NCBI RefSeq assembly: GCF_000182925.2
Contig: NC_026505.1
Coordinates: 5,766,001-5,830,000, forward strand
From: Neurospora crassa OR74A
Lineage: Eukaryota > Ascomycota > Sordariomycetes > Sordariales > Sordariaceae
DNA: 64,000 nt
Direction: 5' to 3'
The translations under genes were made by a program, and so were the position numbers. The notes below the pieces were generated by a model. The model did no database searches and had not been told where the DNA came from. It was given only the letters and a program-made list of their open reading frames with translations. How positions within the stretch are numbered: position 1 is the first letter of the stretch; every line of letters starts with the position of its first letter. This document shows positions 1 through 12,834 of the stretch, piece by piece.

Positions 1-2296
1 AGATGGTGAGAGTGCGACAAATGACAACTTGACCACGGTAAGTTGCAAGTGTGTGACAGCCTGAGGACTCCAGAGTCAATCTCCACCGACCCAATGCCTG
101 ACGTATGAGTCTCGGTTTGACTTGACAGGTGCTCAATATCATGCCAAGAGAGGGTATTGGAAAGAAAGAAGATGGAGATTCGAAACAGGGGATCAACGAC
201 TCATCAATGGATCACCAAAACAAAGACGAAAGCAAAGGTAAAGGAGCACTAATCACACAGCACAGTAACAGACACAGGCAGCAGTGTAGCATTCACAACG
301 CGTCTTTGATCGACGTCATGGCCGTCCCGGGCCCGTCGGTGTCGCCTGCTCACGTGGCACGGAGCCAAGTGGTGCAAAGGTCGGGACCAAGTCCGGGGAA
401 GAAAAGGGAAAGATGTTGGAGATTAGCTAGTGGTAGCCGATAGGGGGTCCACCAAATGCTTGGCTCTTCGTTAATCGTGTACGCTAGTTGTGGCTTCAGT
501 GTACCCCTGAGAGATGCAGAAATTCCGAGGACTTTTTACGTTTCGAGGCCCTCTGAAAACTAGCCAAGTGTCTAGACTTGAGCAACGAATAGTGCTTACA
601 TACCTTGGCTTTGTGTGATATTGGTACGGGTGTGGTGGTGGTTGAGGTTCAGCTTAGCCTAGATGGCTATGGAGATGACTACTGCTTCTTGTACTCGTTC
701 TGGAACCAAGATTTGTGTGTAGGTATGCCAGATCTTGACTGGTTGTATAGGTGATTGTACAGAAACCTCAAACATCCCGTGACTGTAGTCTGGATTTCCT
801 TCCGGTCGGGCAATATGCAGTGCTACTACCCCTTTTTCGCACCAGGGCCATGTTGATATCAAAGGGTTGCAACGGCGGCTCAAATATTGACGGACCGGAC
901 CCGGCGAATCCATTTCCACCGGTCCGCTGTCATTACGGCGCTGCAGCATCTTTTGGGAGTAGTTAGAAGACGGCAATTGGCTCCGTTCCCAAAACCACAC
1001 TATGTACGCATAAACAACGAGACAAGGCGGGCAAGGGCCAGAGCGGACGGCGGGGAGCGGAGGGAATTGCACCGACCAGGTTGAGGTGAGGCTAGAGGGG
1101 CATCCTGGCCATCCTTGTCCTGGGGAAAACAAAACATGCTCAAACCCGTGGGTGAGATTCTGGATCGAGATGAGGGTGGTCGGAGGGCATGAAGTGGAAG
1201 AAAGCCCTCGCTGTCCGGGCCTCAGATGGACCCAAGTGCAAGCCTCGGAGGGTGGGTGATAGGTGTCGGAACGGAATACATATAATTCCTGCGCCCCTCC
1301 CTCCCTCTTGACAACATCACAGCATAACAATTCTTTTCCATTGATTTGATAACAAGGACATGATGTGCAGTCGGCAGGCTGATCGCGACCGTTGATGGAG
1401 CAAAATGGTGGAAATGGGGGGATTGCGTGTTCCTTCCTCCCCACTGCAGTCTCAAGTGGAAGCCAGGGCAGTCTCTCCCCCCTTCCATGAGAACCGCTCT
1501 GAGTGGATGAGAGTGGTACGCAACATAATGAAGCGGGTCTTTTACCCCCCAAATCCGGGCTCCCTGATAGGCTGTCCTAGACCGAGGTATGCTCGACCCC
1601 CCCGTTGATGTGGACGACGGGGTGAACGATAGACCCCCCCTGTGAGCGGGCATGGGCGGGCGGTGTCCCTTCTCGCTGAGAGGACAAGAGATTCTGGAAC
1701 CATTTGGCGGGCTGGGCAGTGACCTTTGGGAACAGGAGCTCCCTTGTAGTGTATAGTAGAATCTCTCTTTCTCAGCCTCCATCCGTCCCGTCTCCGTTCC
1801 CGTGCGTCTTTCGCCTGAGTTGAGAGTTCCGACCCCGACCACACATCACAATACGCGGACTCAACCGCGTCGGTGTTACTTTGTTTGCTTCTATCTTGTA
1901 CACTTTCTTGACGACGGCGACGACGACGACGACGACGCCGACGAGAGAGCCATTGCTACATTCGCTTGTAGGATCCTTCTTCTCAGAGATACCGCCTTCG
2001 CTCTGCTGCTGCTTCAGGAGACGTGGGCTTTTCCACCCAACCGACACCCCGTAATCTCTCCACGACGCCACACGACTTCCCACGCGAATCGTTCCTTTGC
2101 TGCTACACCCGGCGATACCGCATACCTCAGCCGCTCTTCACGTCGCAACACTTCCTCCGCACCATTGCCGCCGCTGCGCATCGCGTCGTCCACCTAGCCG
2201 GCAGCTACATAGACTGCTCCCGTCTCCAATTTTTAGACTTAATATCCTCCTCGACCGTTCAGCGGGTGGTGCCGTGGGCCACCCCGTTTCTTCATA
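1..2296. other. Left intergenic region and long leader of the mannosyltransferase gene
   Basis: I see no supported gene here. Open frames on both strands have a composition unlike protein (rich in Cys, Trp, Pro and His without domain patterns). From about 1840 to 2296 the plus strand becomes CT-rich, with a CGA/ACG trinucleotide run near 1914-1942, as is usual for promoters and 5' leaders in this kind of genome. This part is probably the upstream region and leader of the gene starting at 2297. Confidence 0.5.
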
Positions 2297-3810
<1,514 letters not shown>

Positions 3811-5082
3811 AGAGTCTGTAACTGGATTCGCTTTGCATCAACATCCTGTCTGCACACACCCGATAAAAATCGCGCGGCGGCGAAGGGGAAACACGATCTT
3901 TACATACTGTACGAAAGCCCACGACACACACATACCAAGATTCATCGAATTCTTCGCCATCAGCGTGGTGACAAACCGGCGTTATGGGGTTTACGGCGGG
4001 ACGGCTCGGATATTTTTCTCTTCGTTTTACAAATAACTTCCAGTCACACTACTCCATCCGGCTCTCCAACCGACAGCCCCCTCCCACAAAGCCCGCCCGC
4101 CGTCCCCGCCTCGCTCGAACGCGGCAACCCCAGGTTGACGTCAACGTCCGATAGCCGGTAACAGCTACCACACCTTAATGAGCGGAAACGCACACAACAG
4201 ACGAAGTAACGTATACAGGAAGGGTCATAACAAAATCAGTCAATAAAACATTTTGGTTAACGTATGTAAAGAGGAGGACGAGGATGATGAGTTATCGGCT
4301 CAAAAAGCGATGAGAGAAGGACATGTGTATACATCATGAATGGATAAAGCAAAAAGTTGTGTTGAAGGCTCGAGCTTTGCTTTAGAAAGGTGTGCCCCGA
4401 AGAGATAAGAGGAGAGGACAGCCAGCTTATAGCGGACGTCTTTTTTTCCCCCTCTTCTCAGCGAGTTCTTGGTTGCCCCGGTTTGGTTGGACAGTTAGTT
4501 GGCTGGCGGTTTGGGTTTCCCCGAACGGGAAAAAAACGGAGAGAGAAAGAAGAGAATGAAGTTAAGACATAATATACTATACTTGTTTTCCTGTTTACAC
4601 AACTTCTCTGTGTACCTTTTTGTTTACAGGCAGACAGTCATTGCTTCATGATAGAAAAAGGGGGGTTTTGTTTACCTCTAGGTGTGCGGGTAGTGTTTTC
4701 TTTCTTTCTATTTTTCTTTCTTCTGTTGTAGGATAGCTTACTCTTTTTTCTCTTTTTCAGCTTCGACGTGGTCAGCTTTAGTTAACGTAGTAATGAGAGT
4801 ATGTACACTGTCTGCTCTGTTGTCGGGTGGACTGGTACACATCAGATATCACACATATCACCCACCGAAAGGAGAACTAAGTTGTCACTTTCAGTTTTCG
4901 CAACACAATATGCCCGCCGCCATTTTGGTATGATGCCCATTGGAACCGAGAGAAGAAAGAAGTCTGTGTGTATCCTCAGCATGATTATGCGGGCTTACAC
5001 AATTGTGCCTTCAACGTCCAGAAACGAAAGAAAAAAATACTGGAGTCTTCAACGCTGCCTGATCCCAAACATGTGTGATACT

Positions 5083-5132
<50 letters not shown>

Positions 5133-6221
5133 CTGAGTACACACGATGAACAAGATCACAACTTTTGAGTGGTGCTAACTGCCACCAAGGTTGTGAGCGG
5201 CACAAACTCGGGTCCTCGTCAGCCACCTGAAATAGAGCAGGTTTGGGCCATAAATTTCCTAGTCTCGGAGAAGAGGAATGTTTCTTCGGCGGTATCTTTG
5301 GACAAGGGCTCTCTAAAAAGTAGGCAGCCATCTGATATGACAGGCAGCTACAGTATGGCCGCCATCACTCCCGTAGGTTATTGTCTCACTTCTTCCCATG
5401 GTTGCGTACCTCTGCTACTACTTAGTTCTAGGCTCTTTGGGACACAGAGACAATGAGAGTATTTGCGAATTGAGCGGAGTTTTTTTTTTTTTTTCTTATT
5501 ACTTTTTGATCTAACTTGTCATGACTCTCACATACACTTCTTCAACGTACAGCATAGCAGAGGTCGATTTCGATGGCTACCATGTCTGAGACACTTCCTT
5601 CCCTCCCCTTTCTTTTCTTTCTCTCTTTCAGTTGTCTTGTTGTTTTGGGGGGGGGGGAAGAATGCAGGATAAAGGTCTATTGCCCATTTTCTTTCCTTCT
5701 AATAAGTAGAAATGGTTAGGTAGTCTTTTCTTTCGCAGTCGTCACCATCTCCTCTCAAAGCATTTTCCCCTTCCACTTCCACTTCATAGAGATGCGCGGG
5801 TTCTGGGAGCGTGAACACAACCATAGACAAGAACATTTGGCTGTTGCCCATTGTCGTTGCATCGCAAACTGTCCATCTTCCCCCATCCACCTTTTCCCCC
5901 CCTTCATCCTATTTCTCCAGAAAGCAATTGGCAGCAAGTTGTCGAAGAGTTCCAGGTTCCAGAGAATCGAGGGGACGAGTTTTTGTTTCGGTTCTTATTT
6001 TGAGCGCATCCACTTTATTGCTTTGGTATCCTCGGCTTCCAAATCCTAAGCGTAGCGTAGCAGTACTCCAGCCTTTCCCTTCTCTTCGGTTCCTTCGTTC
6101 CCGTCGAAAAAAAAAGTCGGCCAGTCCAGTTCCCACCGCGCGCGGATAACGGAAAAACCTTCCCTCCCATCCTTTCCCATCCTTCCTTCCTTCCCCTTTC
6201 ATACCTTTATAAGTCCCGCGC
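3811..6221. other. Convergent intergenic region, no gene seen
   Basis: This stretch lies between the 3' ends of the mannosyltransferase gene and qcr7. Only short open frames occur, none with domain-like sequence. It contains a long T tract (5085-5132) and smaller homopolymer runs (a T run near 5480, a G run near 5648). The ends presumably hold the 3' untranslated regions of both genes. Confidence 0.5.
5085..5132. repeat. poly(T) tract, about 48 nt
   Basis: An uninterrupted run of about 48 T. No retroelement body or target-site duplication was recognised beside it, so I treat it as a homopolymer expansion. Its exact length is likely to vary between isolates and assemblies. Confidence 0.9.
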
Positions 6222-6910
6222 TTAGTTCTTGACGACAGCCAGGGTGTCGAGAGCGTCCTTCTCGGCGGCCTCGGCCTCGATCTGGTCGATCAGGGGGCGG
6301 AGGTAGGGGACGTCCTCCTCCTGGGTGGTCCACTCGTTCTTGGGCAGGAGCTTGTGGGTGAGGGAGAGCTGGGTGGCGCGGCGGATGCGGTAGATGCGGT
6401 CGTACGACTCCTTGGGGCTAAGGCGCTGGAGGGCGGCGAGGACGGTCTCGTTCTCCTCGGAGATGAGGTCGTCGGCGCTGTTTTTGGGGAGGAAGGGTGG
6501 GTTAGTTTATGGGTTGTTGGTCGGTTGTATATGGTATAGTGAGTGGTAGGTAGTTAGATAGGTAGGTGGGTGGGTGGGTGGGTGTTGGTCCTCCTGCTCG
6601 GGGATGTGGAAGGGAGGGAGGGAACTGCGGCTGGGGCGCGAGCCATTGAGGTAGAACCGGGCCGAGGAGAGACAGATGGATAGACGTAACACATAGAAGG
6701 GCGATGGTTTCGATACAGGTAGAGCCTACGTCACAAGGGTCCCGGGCCGGACTGCTGGCCATCGAGGTATATAAAAGAAACAACAAAAACTCACCGGAGA
6801 CCCATCTGACGGTAGCCGGCGGCATTGATGTACCAGTTGGAGACGGGCTTGAGCATCTTGTTCAACCAGCCACGCTTAGCGACGGCCTGGACGAGAGAAG
6901 GGGCAGACAT
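6222..6910 (-). CDS. qcr7: Cytochrome bc1 complex subunit 7 (14 kDa, QCR7)
   Basis: Two exons on the minus strand (6910-6795 and 6477-6222) separated by a 317-nt intron (GTGAGT donor, AACAG acceptor) give 123 residues, the normal size for this subunit. The N-terminus starts MSAPSLVQAVAKRGW and continues into KMLKPVSNWYINAAGYRQMG. The C-terminal half carries the family block LSPKESYDRIYRIRRATQLS and KLLPKNEWTTQEEDVPYL. Qcr7 is a peripheral, matrix-facing subunit of ubiquinol-cytochrome c reductase that packs on cytochrome b and is needed for early complex III assembly. The gene is divergent from the NAD+ carrier at 8570, and the other small subunit gene, qcr8, lies about 17 kb away in this window. 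Confidence 0.93.
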
Positions 6911-8569
6911 GGTGATTGATGGATGATTGTCGACCGGGGTGGCGGTTGATAGTCGGTGATAGGTAGGCGAGGTGGTGAGGAGTCTACACTCTCTTGTCGT
7001 CTGGTCTCTACGCACTTGGGAAACACCAAGGTCAAGATTCAAGATGGAGGGCGGAGAGAGCTAACAAATTGCCGCGACCCGCAAATCAGCAAACCCGCGA
7101 AAGTCAGCCAGCCATTTCAGCCAGTAGTAGAAGCGCACTGTCCAACTAGAACACTCAGAAAGAAGCTCCGGGTGCTCCGTGCGTTTTTCTTAGACTGTCT
7201 CCCGTCTCCCGTCGCTCCGGGAAAAGCCGTGTCCAAGTGGCTGATGCCTCAAAGCTCAGGCTCTACGAGAATAGGGAATTTGTTTTCTTGGCAAGGGTTT
7301 GGGTTACCATGGAGCTGTCGGTCCAAATGCCAAGGCAGAGATGAGGTCGATGTTATGGGCCGCGGTGGGTCTAGAATTGGAGACGACGACCAGGGCAGCC
7401 GCTTTTTTGGCGGGCGACGGTGGTGACCGCTGGCGCTGTTTCGCTGCAGTGAAACGGAATCTCGACTGATAGCTATCATCTCTTGTCTGGGGGAAGGTTA
7501 AAAACGGGCCATACTGGGGGTCTTTGGTCTGAAGTCTAAAACTCCCGAGACTTGAGAGACCTGGACAAACACATGATTATCTGGACACCTACTTTCTGGC
7601 CCCTAGACCAACACTTGCTTCTGGTGTCTTCATGACTCGGAGGGGAAGGAAATTCGAGGCAGCTCCCAGCGCATCCGGAATTGCTGTTCATCCACTCACT
7701 GCCTACGGGAGTCACGGGCAGGTAGGTAGGTATGGACAATCACTGCAGTAAGGTGACATAATTGGTAACCATAATTGGCATCCGCGTCCCGCCGTCATTG
7801 GCGTTGGCTGTTCGTTTCTGTAGATAACTACGTAGTTTCCTTAACAAGAACCAACCTATCTACACACCAACATCACCATCCGTCCTCGGCCTCCGTCTGG
7901 CATTCGCACACAAAAAGGTTCCTGTTGTACCTCTTGGTCGAAAAGAGTCGTGTAGCTTCTTTCCACTGCACTTTGTACTATCGTCCATCTCTTTGCCAAG
8001 AAACCCTGTCTTTGGAAAACGGGACTTCCCCCACATTCGCCCATCCTTTCCTTCATTCCACTCACCTGCATACTAGCTCCTCTACCAAAGACAGGTACGG
8101 TAGCGAGCCTGCTCGTGTGCTCGCTCACCAATTGCGAAAAATCCAACAAGTTCCCAAAATACGATCCGCGCCAGGGCCTCTTTCTCTCCTACGCAAAAAC
8201 CCGGCTGCCCCGAGCCTCACGGACGAACGGTGATATTTGGTGAACTCCTGTTATCAACACCTCGGTCTTCGACTCAGTCCCCCCCAAGCGAACCTCTTTC
8301 TTCCCCGCACCCGCGCTAGTACGCCGTTCAAGCCGGGAACGTCAGCTTCCTGATCAACACCACCCTCTCAAGACTCCAAAGCTCCAACAAGCCGAGATCA
8401 CCACCCTCTTTCCGACACTACGGCGGCATCACGGGTCACCGATTACTCCGGGGTCTCTGAGTTGCGACCAGCAGAGACCCCTCGAACAAAGACGCACCAT
8501 CTCGTCTCGATCCCCGCGTCTCGATTGCCCAGTCCCAGTTCCGACTCGAGTCGAGAGAAGGGTAGCGGC
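6911..8569. promoter_or_regulatory. Divergent upstream region between qcr7 and the NAD+ carrier gene
   Basis: A 1.66-kb region with no supported gene. It must hold the promoters and 5' leaders of both flanking mitochondrial-protein genes. The part from about 7790 to 8569 is rich in C and A on the plus strand, typical of a long leader of the carrier gene. No TATA box with clear placement was found. Confidence 0.5.
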
Positions 8570-9984
8570 ATGTCTACTATAGACACCCAACACCACATCT
8601 CCCACTCTGGACCAGATCCCGCGAGTTCGGCAGCAGAATATGGCGTGCGCTCCTTGCCAGGCGCCCGGCCACCCGCCACTTTTGCGCCCGCCAACTCGGT
8701 GACCGAAGAGCTGGAGGAGACAGCAGCAGCAGGGCAAGACATAACAGAGGAGATAATAGACTCAGCCTCGGCCGACCCAATGCAAGAGGACCCCAACCGG
8801 ATAACGGGCCTGGAAAGATGGGCAATGAATGCTTCGGACTCGCAGTTCAATGCGCTCGCCGGCGCAGTGGGAGGCTTCATGTCCGGCGTGGTCACCTGCC
8901 CGCTGGACGTTATCAAGACCAAGTTGCAAGCGCAGGGCGCGGGACAGCATGTGGGCCAGCCCAGGATGTACAATGGCCTGGTAGGCACGGCCAAGGTAAT
9001 ATGGAGGCATGAGGGCATTCGCGGCATGTATAGGGGCTTGGGTCCTATAATAATGGGCTACTTGCCCACCTGGGCTGTCTGGTTCACAGTCTACAACAAA
9101 AGCAAAATATGGCTACGCCAATACACGGGTATGTCTTCCTTTTGGTGTTGGTACGGAACGGGACGTTCAAGGCTAACATAGATGTGACAGACAAGCCAAT
9201 TGCCATCAACTTTGGCGCATCCATCATAGCCGGCGCTAGTAGCACCATTGCGACGAACCCGATATGGGTCATCAAGACCCGACTCATGTCGCAGTCGGCA
9301 TTTCAAGACGCGCGCCCCTCGATGCACTCCCATTGGCACTACAAGTCCACGTTCGATGCCGCACGCAAGATGTACACCACCGAGGGCCTTCTCTCCTTTT
9401 ACTCCGGATTGACACCTGCTCTTCTGGGTCTCTCCCATGTGGCCGTCCAATTTCCCACCTACGAGTTCCTCAAGACCAAGTTTACTGGACAAGGCATGGG
9501 CGGCGCCGCCGGCGACCAGAACGCCAAGCCAAGCTTTATGGGCACTTTTGCCGCCTCCGTCCTCTCCAAGATTATCGCCAGCAGTGCGACGTATCCCCAC
9601 GAGGTCATCAGGACGAGACTGCAGACACAGCGCAGGCCGATTCCGGGACAGGAGCACTTGCAGGGTCTGGGAGTGGTTGCCAAGAACGGCGCCGAGTCAA
9701 AGCAGCTGGCAACATCAGGGCCCAAGTACAGAGGCGTGGTGAGCACCTTCAAGATCATGCTCAAGGAGGAAGGGTGGAGGGCGTTTTACGCTGGTATGGG
9801 AACCAACATGATGAGAGCCGTCCCCGCGGCGACTGTCACCATGCTCACGTACGAGTACGTGATGAACAACCTGAAGCAGGCGAGGAAGCATGGAAGGGAG
9901 AAGCTGGCCAAGGTTGCCGAGGCTACGGCTGTGAAGGCTGAGAGCGTCGAGAGGCCTGAGATCTCCAGCAGCACCAGCAGCTAG
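8570..9984 (+). CDS. yia6: Mitochondrial NAD+ carrier (SLC25 family, Yia6/Yea6-like)
   Basis: Two exons, 8570-9128 and 9191-9984, joined over a 62-nt intron (GTATGT donor, GACAG acceptor), encode 450 residues. The start is the first ATG in frame (MSTIDTQHH). About 85 polar residues precede the carrier fold, longer than in many carriers. Three mitochondrial-carrier repeats follow, with signature motifs PLDVIKTKL (about residue 110), NPIWVIKTRLM (about 208) and PHEVIRTRLQ (about 321). The Trp in the second motif marks the NAD/FAD/pyrimidine subgroup. GYLPTWAVWFTVY and the second and third repeats resemble yeast Yia6/Ndt1 closely. The family imports NAD+ across the inner mitochondrial membrane. 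An FAD or pyrimidine nucleotide carrier is the main alternative but fits less well. Confidence 0.88.
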
Positions 9985-10903
9985 AGACGTGCAATGGAAT
10001 CGAGGGATGTTCACATGTTTGGAGTGGGTCAAGGATTCGAAAGTTGGATATTCATATACGTAGCTTATATATGGCGTGGAGCGAACATACAGACACAGAC
10101 GCACACATACACAGCGACGGAGCGCGTGCAAAGTGGAAAAGCGATACGGGACTGGGCAGGGGGGCAAGATAGGATCACATTGCGATACCCCGGAAGGGCG
10201 GTACAGGTACTCGGGATTCTTCATACATGTATACATTTGGCATACCGGTATAGCGAGCATATATAGTCTTATGTTGAACATGCTTCAGCTGAAATGTCTG
10301 CTTCCTGATCAAGCGGCTTTCTGTCTGGGGTTTTCATCGGGCTATTGAGTCATGTCGGCGTTTAGACCACGATCTTGCCCACACAACTTACCACTGGCAT
10401 GTTCAAGACTTGAGAAATGGCTTCTGTATGAATTTGCTACCAAATAATGCTTCTACTTCATCATATTAAGCGCGTAAAAGGAGGTTCCCGTTAATCGGTT
10501 CCCAACCATCAAAGGGGGGAAAGACGCTCGGTCCACTTACATGGCGGTAAACCGTCTTACACAGTATAGTACGATATCTATGGTTGCAGTGAAACGGACG
10601 TCGAACGATTCAACCAAGACCACCATCTCTGATCCCATCCCCAATCTACAACAACACGTAAAATTCAAAGTCGTCAAGTCAGCCTCACCAACTTCAAGAC
10701 TTGCAGTTCCTGCCTACGCAGTTCTTGATTTACAGACAAAAAGTCACAATGAAGACATCAAGAAACATCAACCCAAAGGTTTGGCTCGTCCCCGGCCCTC
10801 ACCCACCCAATCAATGTCTGACGGACGACCTCGCTCGAGACACTCGCTCGCACTCCGAGTCACTCACTTACACAATTAATCAATCAATCAACGACAGACA
10901 GTC
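9985..10903. other. Intergenic region upstream of the 54-residue gene
   Basis: No gene recognised. It contains the 3' end of the carrier transcript and the upstream region of the small gene at 10904. A tandem CAAT/ATCA run lies just before that start (about 10873-10891). Confidence 0.45.
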
Positions 10904-11253
10904 ATGGCGCCCCTGGCTGCTTTCACAATGGCTTGGGTCCTGTTCGCCTATACCAGGCATTCTATTCAGGCTGCGAAGCTTAATGCTGTAAGTCATTTCA
11001 TCCTCTTTCCTTAATTCATCTCGAGTCCATCACACTTTACTTGGGACGTATGGCTTTCATACACCAAGTCGAACTATAATATTGGGATTGTGTCACCGTG
11101 GTGCTTCCCTTTGCTGTCGCTTGACAGTTAGTTATTCGAAGTAAAAGTTGAAAGCTAATTCTCACTTGATAGAAACTCACACGCGAACAAAATCATCAAC
11201 AGCAACAGCATCAGCAACAGCAAGAGCGAGAGTACCGGGATAGGAGGCATTAA
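10904..11253 (+). CDS. Small membrane microprotein, 54 residues, two exons
   Basis: Exon 1 (10904-10987) ends at a codon boundary before GTAAGT. A 185-nt intron ends TTGATAG at 11172, and exon 2 (11173-11253) runs to TAA. The product begins MAPLAAFTMAWVLFAYTRHS and continues with a basic helix (IQAAKLNAKLTREQ), then a Gln/His-rich tail of about 12 residues and a charged C-terminus ending YRDRRH. Residues 3-17 form one hydrophobic segment, so a single-pass membrane protein with the basic side next to the membrane is likely. The splice signals and clean joining of a hydrophobic helix to an amphipathic basic one argue that it is real. I have a weak impression of similar short proteins in other filamentous ascomycetes but cannot name a family. 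Compartment and function are unknown. Confidence 0.7.
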
Positions 11254-12003
11254 TCGGACAAGTAACATTGCGAGGGAAGGGGTAGGAAGAGTCAGTGACT
11301 AAATTGAAGTATATGACGAGTGTATAGTATAGTAACAAAACTAGACCGAACACAATTGCCATCACACCTCCACTGACTTCTCTTATGTGTCCCCTCGTGT
11401 CCATTACGCCTTTTGATCATGTTTTTACATCTCTCTCCCAAGACATAAAGACCAAGTGGACTTCGCATCTCTGTGTTTCCTACCTGGTCACATGCACATA
11501 AAAGACTGTCACGGCTTATTGTGACTAGAGTGTCCGTCCCGTACTGGACTTGTCTTCTTCATGTTCGGTTTATCCATCTGTAGCTTCCCGGAGCGAGCGG
11601 GGACGTATGGAAAGTAAGGGGGAATATCTATTCAGAGATGGTTAACGCTCCTATTATGCGTTTCAAGAATATCGTCTACTACGTCTATCAACATGATCTT
11701 ATTGTATATTCCAAAACCATCATCCACCACTTTTTGTATAAATACCCCCTCTATTTACCTTCCCTCGTCCCTCTCTAACCGAACCTTCTCTTTTCTTTTT
11801 CTCCTTTCCTCACAACCACCAAAGCACCCACAGTTCCTCATCCATCAGTCCTCGTCTCGAGATCAAATCTTCACACAAGCTCCCAAGCTCCCAAACACCA
11901 GATCAAACCACACAAGCCATCAGAGCTTCCACCCCAACCAACCCCAACAACCCAAACAACCCAAACAACCGCACCCATCAACCAGCCAACCAAAACACCC
12001 AAA
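11254..12003. other. Intergenic region with promoter-like features
   Basis: No gene seen. The right half looks like a promoter and leader: a TATA box at 11737, then CT-rich sequence from 11745, then a CAA/CCA-rich stretch up to the ATG at 12004. Confidence 0.45.
11737..11744 (+). promoter_or_regulatory. TATA box (TATAAATA)
   Basis: TATAAATA followed directly by a CT-rich tract and then a CAA-rich stretch, about 265 bp before the ATG at 12004. The spacing fits a transcription start near 11770-11790 and a leader of about 220 nt. Confidence 0.5.
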
Positions 12004-12261
12004 ATGACCACCGCCCACCCAAAGAAAGACCGCCCTTCCACCCTCTTCCCTTTGCACCCTCGTCCCTGGTTTTGGCCCCCTACCAGACCCAGACCCGCTC
12101 CTCGTCCTCCTCGTCGTCGTCCTGCCCCGAGAGCTCCGCCTAATACCCCTGCTGCGCCTGGTTCTCCTGCGCCTGGTTCTCCTGCGCCTGGTTCTCCTGC
12201 GCCTGGTTCTCCTGCGCCTGAGGCTGGGGCTTGGACTGAAACTGGGGCTAGCAGAGACTGA
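12004..12261 (+). CDS. Small Pro-rich repeat protein, hypothetical (85 residues)
   Basis: A single-exon frame of 85 codons with a strong start context (CCCAAAATGACC) downstream of a TATA box and a CAA-rich leader. The first half is basic and Pro/Arg-rich. The second half holds the pentapeptide PGSPA repeated four times, encoded by four 15-bp units at 12154-12213. The protein ends shortly after in acidic sequence. No known domain is visible. It may be a genuine small disordered protein, the first exon of something longer, or a chance frame across a tandem repeat. The promoter-like context is the main support. Confidence 0.4.
   Translation: MTTAHPKKDRPSTLFPLHPRPWFWPPTRPRPAPRPPRRRPAPRAPPNTPAAPGSPAPGSPAPGSPAPGSPAPEAGAWTETGASRD
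12154..12213 (+). repeat. 15-bp tandem repeat, 4 copies
   Basis: Four consecutive identical copies of the 15-mer GCGCCTGGTTCTCCT, followed by a decayed fifth. The unit is a multiple of three and so keeps the frame of the Pro-rich ORF at 12004. Confidence 0.9.
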
Positions 12262-12834
12262 GACTGAAGCTTCTTTTAAAAAGTTTAAAGAAGCGCGGCG
12301 GCTCGGAGAACTACATTCATCTGAGTATGAGGATTCCTGTCTGATATCAAAGTTGATATCAAAGTTCGAGATCAAAAGTTTGATGTGGATATGAGATGAC
12401 GGGGCAAGCAAGTGCTGAGAGAGAGGTGAAACGGGGGGAGCAAAGTCGCTCGGTTGGCACTCTTTTCGACAAGGATTCTTCCATCGCATGGTGAGGCAAG
12501 CGCTCTTTCTCTCTCTATATCGATTGTAAATTGATGGTGATGGTGGAGTGAGTTGAGGATGGAATGGGATGGGACGATACGGGACCGGATTACAGCAAGA
12601 GATAGTGAGAGTAGATTGAGTGGAGGATCAGGGAAGATATGGAGGGGGATTAACGAACTGAAAAGAGGTTTAGGGATGGACGATAGGGGTTTCGACTTCT
12701 GATGGAGGAGTGATGGGATTCTGACGAGACATAATTGTTTGTTCGGGTGTGATTCTTTGGCTCTTCAAGGGGATTTGATAAGTCTGGTATTTGGTCGAGT
12801 TGCTGGGCAACGACGCTGGGACATACTAACTACA
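12262..12834. other. Intergenic region, no gene seen
   Basis: Purine-rich plus strand with GATGG/GGGAT-type short repeats. It presumably contains the 3' untranslated region of the splicing-factor gene (minus strand) and of the small ORF at 12004. Confidence 0.45.

Noticed and set aside
659-1552. A 297-codon open frame on the minus strand
   Set aside because: The translation is rich in Cys, Trp, Pro and Ser with no domain pattern, has no good start context and overlaps several equally open frames. It looks like chance openness in a GC-balanced region.
5085-5132. Poly(T) as the tail of a retroposed element
   Set aside because: No element body, reverse-transcriptase remnant or target-site duplication was seen next to it.
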